A stretch of 41,904 nt of DNA from Pascua guehoae (Eukaryota > Basidiomycota > Tremellomycetes > Trichosporonales > Trichosporonaceae), in the NCBI GenBank assembly GCA_001600415.1, contig BCJX01000003.1, positions 940,573 through 982,476 of the forward strand, written 5' to 3'. A program made the translations under genes and the position numbers. This document shows, piece after piece, positions 18,511-29,309 of this stretch. The notes under the pieces are model-generated. The model made no database searches. It was not told the DNA's origin and saw only the letters and a list, made by a program, of their open reading frames with translations. How positions within the stretch are numbered: position 1 is the stretch's first letter; each line of letters begins with the position of its first letter.

Positions 18511-20237
18511 CTATACCACAACCACCTCGACCGCGTCGCCGCCGTGGAACGGGTGGCGCCACCCGCACCGCCACTTGTCCGAGTTGAGCCGTTTTCCCTC
18601 AGTGGTGGTGGCCATGCCGCCAATGTGGTCGAGGACCAACCGGCTCGAGATGATGAGCTTGCCGTGGGGGCGTTCACAGAGCGAATGGGGGCGGCCCAGG
18701 AGGCAGTCCTGGACCACGAGGTCGGGTGCGCGGACCTGAACGCCCGAGGCGTGCGATGGGGCGCTGTCGCGTGACGAGTAGGCGCGGAGAGCGAGGATCA
18801 TGAGGGGCAGGTAAGTGTGGTGGATAATGAGGCCGCTGAGGGTGTTAGAATTTGCTTGACGAGGCAAGGGTGCAGAGTGTTGGAAGGCGATGGGGCACGC
18901 GATCCGTGACTTATGACTCACCTGCCTCCTGTGCCTATGAAACCGCCACGCACAAGGCCTGATTGGCGATCGCGTTCCAGCATATTGACAACGGTGGTAA
19001 CCACGTCCCAACCCCCGGGACACAGGGGAAAGTCGTCCTCGACGAGCATGACCCACTCGGCGGGGCGTTCGGTCATGGCCCACCGAAACGCCTCGGCGAG
19101 GTGGAGGTAGTGTCCGTCAGTGTCGTTTGCATGCGTGTCGGTATCGGCGTGGAAGACTGTGAAGGGTGACTCTTGATAGTCGTCCTGAACTTGGGCGAAG
19201 GCGTGGTGTGTAGTTGAGTGTGTGAATACTGAGAGAGTCGTGGTAGGAGAGAGGTGGGGGGTGAACGACTCGATCGTGGTGGAGAGGAGGCGTTTGTTGA
19301 GGTCCATGCCCGCGGGTCGCGGGAACGTGAGCATGAGTATGTTGAGGAGTGGCATAGGGGTGGTCTCTTCGAGAGAAAGAAGGCGAAACGGGCGGGGGAA
19401 CACGGTGAATGGGACGAGAACAAGGAAGGACCAGAGTATCGGCGCGAGTGTGGGCTTGGAGAAACGTGTCGGGCGTGGAGACGAGGTGCGATAGGGGGCA
19501 GCACTGTCGTAGAGGCCTTTTTCGAGTCGGTCCGCGTCGTCATTGTCGCTCGGAAGGAGCGGGCTCGTGGATGGAGATGGACTACTCTGGGGTGATGTGA
19601 GGTGAAGAGCAGATGTAAGGCGACATGCGCTACGTGGAAGGCTGATGGCGGATCCAAGACGTATCATGAGAGTAACGACGAGGGTGACACCGTAAGTCCA
19701 TGGCCGGTATTCGAGCCAGCACAGTGCTGCGGCGAGTGCCGATATCCCCGAGACTGGCCACTGGCGTTCCACGTCAAGTGCCAGCAACGCTAGCAGCGAT
19801 GGCCCCCATCCTGCCAAAGTCTCGTACAGGACATGGTGGCTGAACAGTGCCGGACATGCCCAGCCGACAGATCGTGTCAAGACAAATGCCAATGGTGTGC
19901 GGATGGCGCCGATGACGACCGAGAAGGTCCACAGATTCAAGAAAGATGCATCGGGAACCGCGACAGTGAACAGGGTAGCCTGTATCAGGCGTGATGCAGC
20001 TTCTGCGAGGGTTTTCGGGTACGCCCAAGGCGCCACCAAGAGGGGAATGGTGTTGCCATGTTGGAGGAGGCGTCTGGGGGTGAATGCCAAGTCGAGGTTG
20101 GTGGCGTAAAGCAAGATTGTGGGGGAAAAGGCGATGGCGATAGTGACAACGCGTCTTGAAAGGGGAACATATCGATTGCTCCGTCGCCTTGTCAATCGCG
20201 AGGCCGGCGCCCAGTCATCGGAGGGGTCGAGGGCCAT
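18511..20237 (-). CDS. multi-pass membrane glycosyltransferase-like protein
   Basis: Exons 20237-18922 and 18835-18511 (intron 86 nt, GT-AG) give 546 aa. After a short basic N-terminus (RLTRRRSNRY) come several hydrophobic helices in the first half (VVTIAIAFSPTILLYA; LWTFSVVIGAI; GVTLVVTLMIRL), a Ser/Pro-rich loop, another helix (ILWSFLVLVPFTVF), then a soluble domain with WVMLVEDDFPLC (about residues 395-406) and, across the splice site, GGFIGTGGSGLIIH. The acidic EDD resembles the DxD metal/sugar-nucleotide site of glycosyltransferases, and the layout recalls PGAP4-like GPI-glycan transferases. This is similarity of pattern only, so substrate and linkage are unknown. ER/Golgi location is inferred. 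The start at 20237 has context TTATGGCC; the frame extends upstream without good support. Confidence 0.65.
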
Positions 20238-21071
20238 AATTGTTTTCTTTTTCAATGACAGTGGGAAGATAGGAGTCGCCAGTGCGCGACAATGCATTGC
20301 TTTCCCAAAGGCGTGGTATCGCCACTCCAGGCCACCAGGTGAGCGCTTGAGCGCCAAGACGCAGCCGCCATACCGACCTCCAGTGGGCAAGGAATGGCCA
20401 GAACACAACAGACTATCAGCAGCGGGTGGTTGTTCTCTTGGCGTGCCACAGGCCCCCGCCAGGGAGCATTTCAGGAACCCGTCGTGGAGGGGCAAAGCAA
20501 GACACCTCTTCGTTAGCCATCCAGCAGGTCCACAGCAGTGAAGAAGGCGTGGGGAACCCGGGGGAAGTGGAAAGGCGGGGAAGGCGGTGCCACATGCCCG
20601 CGTTCCGAACTTTCAATGAACTGTTCTGCTGCGGAAACTGAACCTTCCTTGGGGATGCCGGCATCACGTGCAAGCACATGTCCATACTTTCTCCACTCAC
20701 GTTGGAGGCTAGGCTTGGCATTAATAGGCTGATATCGCGTTTGCTTCCGATGATTGGTAGCATCGCCATTCAGTTACTCTTGCAAACGACTAGGGGACTA
20801 AGACGCTCTTCTCACTGGAGTAGCAGTACCGCTGACCCGCAGTGCTGCATTTGTTGCGCCCGACCAACTCGAGAACGTCTTACCCATACTGTCGCGGCTG
20901 ATTCCATTTGCTGCAGGATCATCCTCACCGGGTGAACGTCAATGACAACAGGCGCGAATGTTTACCACTTCGTTCCCTCGCCGCCCACAGCGGAACAGTA
21001 GTTGGTTCAAATGTGAGACAGGCACGATATGATGAACGCTTATATTAATCCAAAATGTGATACTTTCAGAA
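20238..21071. other. intergenic region upstream of the glycosyltransferase-like gene
   Basis: About 830 bp with no convincing gene; the short frames on both strands have no recognisable domains. It contains AT-rich words near 21030-21060 just before the tRNA-like element. Confidence 0.55.
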
Positions 21072-21109
21072 GGGCATGTAGCTCAATTGGTAGAGCGCGA
21101 CATTCGCAA
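21072..21109 (+). pseudogene. tRNA-Ala(CGC) 5' half
   Basis: Acceptor strand GGGCATG, TA, D-arm GCTC-AATTGGTA-GAGC (A box), anticodon strand CGACA and loop TTCGCAA with anticodon CGC (21105-21107). The complementary TGTCG does not follow. Instead comes GATGG-GGTT-CCATC, a small hairpin containing a B-box-like GGTTCCATCC, and no CATGCCC closes the acceptor stem. It is a degenerate or truncated tRNA gene, closely related to the one at 8676-8713. Confidence 0.6.
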
Positions 21110-21314
21110 GATGGGGTTCCATCCTGAGCTCATACGGAGGGGGCATGCATTGGTTGGCAATCATCGGCAGGCGCTGTGCCAGGATGGGGAGGGGCCGCAT
21201 GGGGCAACATGTCATGTAAGTACCGATAAGTGATGTGGGACCCCGTCGCTCCAAAGTGTCGCCCTGCTCTGCTGCCGTCCATCGAGGCTGTAGATGGCCC
21301 AGGGACATGTACAT

Positions 21315-22454
21315 TTACCACAGTGGAGCCTGTGCGAGGTCCTTGACTTCGTCGGGGTAGAACAGCCTCATAGAGTTGTCCCAAGCGGCCCTGGCGACGT
21401 CCTCAACCTTTTGCCCACGGATGCTTGCAACGATGTGTGCAATTGTCACGATCTGGCGTCAGCTGCCCGCTGGATATGTACGGCTCACATCTACCGGCTC
21501 TTGACGTCCTTTAACGCCCTTTCCCTCGACAAACTTCTCGGCCTTGACCCGTTCAACGACAACGACGTTCTTGGGTGCGTGGGCGAACGACGCGTGAGAG
21601 CTCGTGACGGAGCACCAGGGCGCGTCTGTCTCGAGCATGATGCGGTCAAGGGGAATGTTCTTGACAACCTCGACATTCTCGGCAGTCTTCAGCGAGCACC
21701 CGTTGACGCCAATGTAGAATCCCAGGTCGAGCAGCTGCTGCATCTCGGCGACGGTTCCTGTGAACGAGTGGGCGACACCTCCTGGCCAGTCGGGCCCGTA
21801 CGAGACCTCCTTGCATATGCGAATGAGGTCGGCGTGAGCTTCGGGATGACGGTCGTGGAGGAAGAGAGGGAGGCCAAACTTCTTGGACAGAAGGAGAAGC
21901 CGAGGGAGGTGCTTCAGTTGGGTCTCCTTGGGGGTGAAGCGCAGGCGATCGTAGTCTGTAGACGTGTTAGTTGTATACACGCATGCTTGGTTTCGCAACT
22001 AACCAAGCCCCACCTCTCCCACAGAGATGATACGCTTTGAACCACCCTCGCCACGGTCCTTGGCGATGAGGTCCTCGAGATCGCGGAAGTAGGCATCTTC
22101 TCCACCAGGATACTTGTCAATCTCGCTTGTGGAAGTGGGGTGACAACCCGCAGTAGAGTGGAAGTCTGACGTGAGCTGGGATGCCAGTCAGAACAACAGC
22201 TTACCATACTTCTTCGCGAGGTCAAGGACGATACGAGACTCCTCCAGGTTTGTGCCAGTCAGGAGCTGTCGCGTGACACCTGCATCGCGGGCACGCTGGA
22301 CAACAGCGGGAAGATCTGCCTGGTGTCGCTGTTTGCCGTGGTACTTTCCCTGGAACATGCCATCTCCGAGGTTGACGGCAATGTCTGATAGTTAGAGGCT
22401 GTAGTCAGGAGATCAGAGAAAAGGTGACGCACCCATGAACTGCATTTTGGACAT
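21315..22454 (-). CDS. TatD-family metal-dependent DNase
   Basis: Exons 22454-22433, 22384-22205, 22165-22004, 21955-21489, 21452-21315; introns are 36-48 nt and GT-AG; 322 aa. Family signatures are complete: MDIAVNLGDGMFQGKYHGK at the N-terminus, AGCHPTS, VGEVGLDYDRLRF (split by intron 3), LPLFLHDRHPEAH, GGVAHSFTG, YIGVNGCSLKT and LETDAPWC. These supply the His/Asp/Glu metal ligands of the TIM-barrel hydrolase. TatD enzymes are 3'-5' exonucleases implicated in DNA repair and apoptotic DNA degradation in yeast (family knowledge). The start at 22454 gives MSKMQFMDIAV; the second ATG (22445) is equally possible. It is divergent from SYF1. Confidence 0.9.
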
Positions 22455-22889
22455 TGGGGTGGAGGACAGGGCCAGGCGCCGGATTTGAGTGCGGAACAGT
22501 TTGGAGAAAGGAAACTTTGACCTCAAGAGACGTCGATGTGTCTATATGCTCAATGTGAGCGTCTATGCGAAATGAGACTGCGTGTCGGAGCCGACGACGG
22601 GGTAGCAAGAGTTGCAAGGTGGTTGAAGTGTTGTCGAGTCAACAAGCTCGAAACGCTTTGGACGTCATCAATCCGGGTGGACGTCAAAGGTGGAGGTTGA
22701 GGGGCACGGTATCACTCCAATGGATATCGCCGAAAATGCCACCACGTGGCAATGTGTGGCAGTCTGGACATTTCAGGCGGCAACATGTCACCTCTGCCGC
22801 TTTGTTAGTGTCCACCAACAGAACTCGGTAGTCGCGACTTGTTGTCATCTACCCAAGCCTGCGGGGCATTCACCGCATTCATATCCACC
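22455..22889. promoter_or_regulatory. divergent TatD/SYF1 promoter with a CACGTG box
   Basis: 435 bp between the two start codons. CACGTG lies at 22743-22748 (ACCACGTGGC), nearer to SYF1. The rest shows no clear element. The same palindrome is paired in front of the PPR-like gene. Confidence 0.5.
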
Positions 22890-25800
22890 ATGACCGACGC
22901 TTCGCCCTCACTCATTGCCGACCTGGCGTCACGGTTCCCCATCACCGTGCCCATCCCGACGCCGGTGACGCACCCCGAGCTCATCCGGACTGCCGACCTC
23001 GCGACCGAGGAGGACTTGTTGCACAACCCGGACAACCTGCGATCATGGCTCACGCACATCGGACACATCAAGGCGCGGATATCCAAGACGCTCCCGCCCA
23101 AAAACCACAACCCGTCCCCAGAGGAACAGCTCCTCGGTCCACTCGCGTCGCCCGCCGCGCGCGATGGACTGCAGGAGCTTGTGATGGTGTACGAGCGCGC
23201 GCTGGGCATCTTCCCGACCTCGTACAAGCTCTGGAAGTCGTACTTTCTCACGCGCCAGAGCTATGTACTCGGCGAGCTCACCGAGGATGCCAAGCAGGCG
23301 CGGGCCCACCAGGCCAAGCGCGGCGCGGCGTACAAGACCAACGTCAAGGAGATCCTGGAGGACTCGGAGGAGGGCAACGAGTGGGAGGGGGGTCTGGACG
23401 GTGTGGTCGGCTACGAGGAGTGGCGGGCGCTCTTTGCCACAGGAGAACGCATGCTTGCATGGCTGTCTCACCTTCCTGTCCCATGGTTCCTTCACCTCTC
23501 GATGGTCCTTCACCCCAACTGCCCACCAACATTCAAGCGGACGTACGCTCGCCGCACCTTTGACCGCGCACTGCGCACCCTGCCACCGAGCTTGCATGGG
23601 CGTATCTGGGGCCTCTACCTGCGATGGGCCGAAGTTATTGGCGGCGAGGCCGGCGAGCGTGTGTGGCGCCGATATCTCAAGGTGGGTGGGTTACGCCCAT
23701 AACGAAACTGACCCAGCAGATCGATTCGTCGCTCACCGAGCGTCATATTGCGCACCTCCTCGAGTCTGAGCCACCTCGCCCGCTTGCGGCTGCAAAGTAC
23801 CTTCTCTCGCTTGCAAGGAGAGCACAGAAGAACCTGTACTCTTCTCTCGAGGGAAAATCGCCCTACCAGCTGTTTGTTGATTTCCTTGAGCTTGTGGAAA
23901 AGTATGCGGATGACGTTGGTATGGACGAGGAGCAGACACTGGAGCTGCAGGCGACGAAGAAGGCTGTGGAAGGGGCAGTCGAGGGAGAGGAAGGCGACGG
24001 GGAGGGAGCGCCGAGCGAGGAGCCAGCGAGCGTCGAGGGACGATTGATGCGCATTGCAGGACCACCCGTGCCTGCCACTGCACAGGGAAAGCTCCACAAG
24101 CCGCCATCCAAGATTGGCGGTGGTGGAAGCAAGACGGAGGATCTGCCATACGACGAAGATAGCGATCCATCCAATCCTCGGCCACTGGACGTTGAAGGGA
24201 TTGTCGAGCGCGATGGTCTTGAGGTGTACAAGGACCAGGCTGGACGACTATGGACTGGCTTGGCGACATACTGGATCAAGCGCGGCGAGCTGGACCGCGC
24301 GACTGCGACATTCGAGCGTGGTCTTGCTGCGGTTGTCACCATTCGTGACTTTACGCAAATCTTTGACGCGTACGCTGAATTCTCCGAAACGATGGTGTCG
24401 ACGCTCATGGACGCGTTGGCGGATGAGGACAACCTCGAGGACGAGGACTTTGATGTCGAGGAAACCGAGGCTGAGCTCGACGAGCGCATGAAGGCGTTTG
24501 AACAGCTCATGGACCGCCGGCCATTCCTCGTCAACGACGTGCTCCTGCGACGCAACCCGAACGAGGTCGTCGAGTGGGAGAAGCGCATCGCTCTGCACGG
24601 CGATGACGACCAGTCTGTCGTGGAGACATACCTCCGCGCCCTCGACACCATCAACCCGCGCAAAGCGACTGGCCCGCTTTACCCGCTCTACGTCGCGTTT
24701 GCAAAGTTTTACGAGGAGGGAGGATCTGTCGACGAAGAGACGGGCGAGCCGCGCAACGAGCCTGATCTCGAGCAGGCGCGCAAAATCTTTGAAAAGGCGT
24801 CCAAGGTCCCGTTCAAGGCCGTCGACGAGTTGGCAGAGGTCTGGTGCGAGTGGGCAGAGATGGAGATTCGGAATGAGTGAGTTAGATGAATCGCATTGGC
24901 GCTAACTCTGCAGAAACTATGACGAGGCTGTGAGGCTACTGCAGCGGGCGACCACGGTGCCCAAGAACACCAAGGTCGACTACTACAACGACAACCTCCC
25001 GCCACAGACGCGTCTGTTCAAGTCGCTCAAGCTGTGGTCGTTCTACTCAGACCTCGAAGAGTCTATTGGTTCCGTCGAGTCGACCAAGGCGGTGTACGAC
25101 AAGATTATGGAGCTCAAGATTGCAAACGCCCAAACGATTGTCAACTATGCGGCCTTCCTCGAGGAGAACAAGTACTTTGAGGAGAGCTTCAAGGTGTACG
25201 AGCGTGGTATCGAGCTGTTCCACTTCCCGATCGCCTTTGAGCTCTGGAACATTTACCTGTCCAAGTTTGTCAAGCGTCACGGTGGCCGGAAGCTCGAGCG
25301 CACGCGCGACCTGTTTGAGCAGGCTCTCGAAAACTGCCCGTCCAAGTTTTGCAAGCCGCTCTACCTCATGTACGGCAAGCTCGAGGAGGAGCACGGACTC
25401 GCCAAGCGCGCCATGGGCATCTACGACCGTGCGGCGTCGACTGTGCAGGACTCGGACAAGTTTGAAATGTACACCATCTACATTGCCAAGGCGACTGCCA
25501 ACTTTGGTCTTCCTGCTACTCGCCCCATCTACGAGCGGGCGATCGAGTCGCTTCCCGACCGCGAGACGGCCATCATGTGCCGCCGCTTTGCGCAGATGGA
25601 GCGCAAGCTGGGCGAAATCGACCGTGCGCGCGCCATCTACGGCCACGCGTCCCAGTTCTGCGACCCACGAATCAGCCCCGACTTTTGGAAGGAATGGAAC
25701 GAGTTCGAGGTCAGCCACGGCTCCGAGGACACGTTCCGCGACATGCTTCGTATCAAGCGCGCCGTGCAGGCCAGCTACAACACGGACCTCGCGTTTGTGG

Positions 25801-26042
25801 CTGCGCAGAAGGCTGCCGCGCAGCAGGGTACAGAAAAGCCCACCGACACGGCCGCCGCCGATGCGCACGATGCTGCCGATCCCATGGCCGCGATGGAGCG
25901 CGAGACGGATGCGGCCGCCGGAAGAGGAGGTGCACCGGCGTTTGTGGCGTCGACCCTCAAGCCAGCGGCACAGCACGAGCAGGCTGTGGAGGTCGAGGTG
26001 GCCAACCCCGACGCCATCGACATTGCAGACGACGAGTTTTAG
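22890..26042 (+). CDS. SYF1: pre-mRNA-splicing factor SYF1 (XAB2 homologue)
   Basis: Exons 22890-23681, 23720-24876, 24914-26042 give 1025 aa, the usual length for fungal SYF1. It is built of HAT (half-a-TPR) repeats throughout, for example LWKSYFLTRQSYVLG (about residues 112-126), VWRRYLKIDSSLTERH across the first junction, AVRLLQRATTVPKN, and WNIYLSKFVKRHGGRKLERT. The central ETEAELDERMKAFEQLMDRR and the C-terminal AFVASTLKPAA segment fit the family. SYF1 is a scaffold of the NineTeen complex/Prp19-associated core in the activated spliceosome (family knowledge). The first acceptor is a CAGCAG tandem; I took the second AG because YLK-IDSSL matches the family, while the first would insert one Gln. 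The start ATG has context CACCATGACC. Introns are 37-38 nt. Confidence 0.93.
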
Positions 26043-26363
26043 ATATGCATCTGTTGTTATGCGGGGTAGCTGTGAGCCATTGGTGCTTTTAAATGCGTCG
26101 CAGTCGCTGGGTCTGACATCCTGCCTACCGTGCCGACAGGCGTTGGCTTGCGCTGGGAAGAAGCATTGCATCGGGGTAGAAGACTGGCAAACTTGCACGG
26201 CTCGAGGTCAGACTTTGCCTGACGTCATGTAGCGTGGCATGCATGCTTCCCCGTGGGGGAGACTGGAAGGCCCGAGATGAATTTCTGTCGGCAGTGACAG
26301 CCCACTCGGCCAAAGTTGTTTACAGTTGTCCATTCACCACTCCCACCATTGCCATTGACCACC
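26043..26363. other. SYF1-NAF1 intergenic spacer
   Basis: 321 bp between two tandem genes. It carries the SYF1 3' end and the NAF1 promoter; no distinct element is recognised. Confidence 0.5.
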
Positions 26364-28736
26364 ATGGCGTCCGACTCGACAGATATCGATATGGGGGGAA
26401 ATCACGCTGGCGTGGATGTTGCGACTGCTGCGGCGTCGGATGGGGTCACTGCGGCTCCTGCGGCGTCGGCCGCTACGCCCTCTGCTTCCGCCTCGACTGG
26501 CCCCTCCGGTTCATCTGGGTTCGTGGCGCCCCCTGTGCCCGAGCTCGTCAGCGACCTGGCCATGATCCAGGCCATGGTCGAGTCGGGCGACGTGGTGGGC
26601 TCGCTCCCGCCCGTGGCGATGAGTGCGGCCGAGCGGCGTGCCGAGATTGAAGCGGGGCGCGGCGCGGGGTCGGATGGTGCTGCGGCCACTGGGGCGACGA
26701 CGACCACGGACAATGCCATGCGTGGGGACGGGGACGGAGCGTCGTCGTCCGAGTTTGACAGCGAGAGCTCGTCCGAATTCGAGTCGGACAGCGACGACGA
26801 TGCCCCGGCCGCCAAGAAACCCATGACGGCCGACGAGCATGCGCGGATGAAGGCCGAGCTGTCTGCGTTCATGGGCGAGGCGGCAGGCGAGGCCGAAGTG
26901 GACTCTGATCCCCTCGACGACGATTCAGACGAGGACGCGTACGAGTACGACGATGACGAGGATGACGACGAAGACGGGTCGGGCATGCTTGACAAGCTCG
27001 GCCTCGACTACATGGTCGACGACGAGGAGCCGTCGTCCTCGGGCGCGATTCTCAGCACGCACGAAAAGCCCCTGCCGCCCGTCCCGCAGCCGCCTGTCGC
27101 GCGCCTCGAGGGCGTGCCTGTCATTCCTGCGGGTGTGGTGGTTAGCTGGATGAAGGATAAGGCGCTCGAGGCGTGGCGCGCCAAGCAGGAGAGCGCGGCG
27201 GGTGGCGACGCGCACAAGGATGTCAAGGTCGAGGATGCCGTCATGGCAGACGAGGCGGGCAAGGGTGCCGACAACGCGATGAAGGCGGCCGAGGAGGTCA
27301 AGGATGTCAAGCCTGACATTGGCGACGACGCCGGCAAGGACGCTAGCGACGCGCAGGCTGCGACCGCTGCTGCCGAGCCCGCCAGCACGGATGCTGAGGG
27401 TGATGCCACGCACACCGAGAGCGATGCTGTCGCCACTGCCGGCGCCGAGGCCCCCAGCACTGCTACCACTCACCCCGCTGCCGAATCCAGCTCTGCGCAC
27501 CCGGCACCCACCCCCAAGGCGCCCGCTGCGCCGCCCACGTTTACGTCTGCAGGCACGGCCATTATCCGCGCAACCCCGCTCCCCGGGTGGCTGGAAGAAG
27601 GCTCGATCCTGGCGTACGCCGACGGGCGCGTGCTGGGATGTATTTCCGACACGTTTGGCCCGCTCACGTCTCCGTTCTACGCGATCCGCCTCCCGCCCCC
27701 GCCCTTTGCGTACCCCTCGATCAGCGCGGGGGACACAGTCTATGTCCCGCAGGCCGAGACGTACCGGCGGTTCGTGGACATGGCGGCCGTGCGCGACCCG
27801 CGCTTTGCCTCCGACGCGTCCAACGTGTACGACGAAGAGGTCGACGACGACGAGCGCGAGTGGTCCGACGACGAAAAGGAGGCCGAGGCCCGGCGGCGCC
27901 GCAAGGCAAAGTCCAAGGGCAAGGGCAACGCGAACGCGAACGCCAGCGCGCCCCGCCGCGACACCCAACACGGCAGGCACTTTGACTACGCCGACGACGA
28001 CATGGCCGGCCTCCATGGCGAGCCGGAAGATTGGGAAACGGCCAGCGTTGCCAGTACCGCCAGCCAGCGCGCGCTTGTATCCTACGACGACGATCCGAGA
28101 CCACCCCGCCGCGACAGGGGACGCGGACGCGGTCGTGGCCGCGGCCGGCCCCAGCCACACGGACAGTCGCACGGAGGATACGCCCAGCCAGGACAGGGAC
28201 GCCACACTGGCCCAGGACGCCAGGTCCACCCCCTGCCCCCGCGCCCGGGCGCGTACGCGCCGTACACGCCTGCGGGGTACAATCCCGCCCAGCCCCAGAT
28301 GGGCATGGGTGCGCCGATGGGTATGGGCATGGGCATGGGCATGCCGATGGGTATGGGCATGGGCATGGGGATGGGGATGCCGATGGGCATGGCCGGTATG
28401 GGCGGTATGGGCGGTATGGGCATGGGTGGTATGGGCGGCATGGGCATGGGTATGGGCATGGGCATGCCCCACATGCAGATGCAGCAGCCTCAGATGCCCG
28501 GCATGCCTGCCATGCCCCAAATGCAAGGTATGCCCCAGATGCCCCAGCCCCAGCCCGGCGCCGGCATGCCCGGCAACGCGCCCGCGATCAACCCCCGCTT
28601 TGCCGCGCAGTTCCAGCAGAGCGGGTTCTGGCCCCAGCAGGGCGGGCAGGGTGGACAAGGTGCAGGTGGACAAGGTGCAGGTGGCCAAGGTGCAGGCGGA
28701 CAGGGCGGACAGGGTCAGGGGGGGCAGGGCGCGTGA
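26364..28736 (+). CDS. NAF1: NAF1, H/ACA ribonucleoprotein assembly factor
   Basis: 790 aa, single exon, ATG in context CCACCATGGCG. The Gar1-like core is at about residues 398-485: PLPGWLEEGSILAYADGRVL, GCISDTFGPLTSPFYAIRL, and YVPQAETYRRFVDMAAVR. It is flanked by acidic/Ser tracts (SSEFDSESSSEFESDSDDD, about 130-150; DEDAYEYDDDEDDDEDG, about 190-206) and a basic segment RRRRKAKSKGKG. The C-terminus is RGRGRGRGR, then a Met-Gly repeat (about 644-706) and GGQGA repeats. Naf1 chaperones assembly of H/ACA snoRNPs and telomerase RNP and is replaced by Gar1 (family knowledge). The final GCG TGA overlaps a GTGAGT donor-like word, so a further 3' exon cannot be wholly excluded. Simple repeats generate long antisense frames that are not genes. 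Confidence 0.88.
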   Translation: MASDSTDIDMGGNHAGVDVATAAASDGVTAAPAASAATPSASASTGPSGSSGFVAPPVPELVSDLAMIQAMVESGDVVGSLPPVAMSAAERRAEIEAGRGAGSDGAAATGATTTTDNAMRGDGDGASSSEFDSESSSEFESDSDDDAPAAKKPMTADEHARMKAELSAFMGEAAGEAEVDSDPLDDDSDEDAYEYDDDEDDDEDGSGMLDKLGLDYMVDDEEPSSSGAILSTHEKPLPPVPQPPVARLEGVPVIPAGVVVSWMKDKALEAWRAKQESAAGGDAHKDVKVEDAVMADEAGKGADNAMKAAEEVKDVKPDIGDDAGKDASDAQAATAAAEPASTDAEGDATHTESDAVATAGAEAPSTATTHPAAESSSAHPAPTPKAPAAPPTFTSAGTAIIRATPLPGWLEEGSILAYADGRVLGCISDTFGPLTSPFYAIRLPPPPFAYPSISAGDTVYVPQAETYRRFVDMAAVRDPRFASDASNVYDEEVDDDEREWSDDEKEAEARRRRKAKSKGKGNANANASAPRRDTQHGRHFDYADDDMAGLHGEPEDWETASVASTASQRALVSYDDDPRPPRRDRGRGRGRGRGRPQPHGQSHGGYAQPGQGRHTGPGRQVHPLPPRPGAYAPYTPAGYNPAQPQMGMGAPMGMGMGMGMPMGMGMGMGMGMPMGMAGMGGMGGMGMGGMGGMGMGMGMGMPHMQMQQPQMPGMPAMPQMQGMPQMPQPQPGAGMPGNAPAINPRFAAQFQQSGFWPQQGGQGGQGAGGQGAGGQGAGGQGGQGQGGQGA
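28297..28480 (+). repeat. Met-Gly-coding repeat in NAF1
   Basis: ATGGGC/ATGGGT repeats, with occasional CCGATGG, encode alternating M and G with P and A interruptions over about 60 residues. It is followed by Met/Pro/Gln-rich and GGQGA-rich repeats to the C-terminus. Confidence 0.85.
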
Positions 28737-28800
28737 GTGTGTACTTGGTAGGGATGCATTCTATTCTGTATTCGTGGTACATGTTGTCGGTGGGTCGTGG

Positions 28801-28882
28801 TGAGTCGGTGAGTCGGTGGGCCGGTGGGTCGGTGGGTCGTGATGGTCGTGGTGGTCGTGGTGGTCGTGGTGGTCGTGATGAC
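28801..28882. repeat. GGTGGGTC / GGTCGTGGT microsatellite
   Basis: Degenerate GAGTCGGTGGG units followed by GGTCGTGGT units (about three to four), ending GATGACC. It begins about 65 bp after NAF1. Confidence 0.8.
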
Positions 28883-29280
28883 CGGGTCGACAACCCCTCC
28901 TCCATTGCCAGCCTCGTTTGCTGTGGCAGGAAGCGTAGTCCGCTCGAGGGGACACGCCCGCCAAGCGCAGGGTACCCGGGAGTGGGACAAGCTTGGCCGT
29001 GGCTGCGCAACCAGTGGGCAGGCTTGGAGATGCAACTGTTCCTGTGACGGTCGAGAGCCTCGAGTGTGCGCTGAATATGCGGCGGACGCTAGGAGCTGGG
29101 CGGAGCGAGGTGGTGTATTCCCCGCTCGAGGGTTCACGAGACAAGAGTTTTTGTTGTTGGGTGTATTGTGGTATGCGCGGGGTTGCCATTGTTGGAGATG
29201 GGATGGCCAGGATGGGTGGTGGGTGAGTGCAAGTGTGTCGAGGAGGGGGTGTACAGAGCCTTAGGTGGTTGGTAAAGGCT

Positions 29281-29309
29281 GGGNNGGGGGGGGGGGGGGG
29301 GGGGGGGGG
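29281..29309. repeat. poly(G) run with two undetermined bases
   Basis: GGG, NN, then 24 G. The undetermined bases show that the assembly is uncertain here; the true length may be larger. Confidence 0.9.

Noticed and set aside
25047..26198. 383-codon minus-strand frame opposite SYF1
   Set aside because: Antisense shadow of a GC-rich coding region; the SYF1 frame has the HAT-repeat signatures.
26925..28688. 587-codon minus-strand frame opposite NAF1
   Set aside because: His/Ala/Thr repeats mirror the Met-Gly and Asp repeats of NAF1; it is an antisense shadow.
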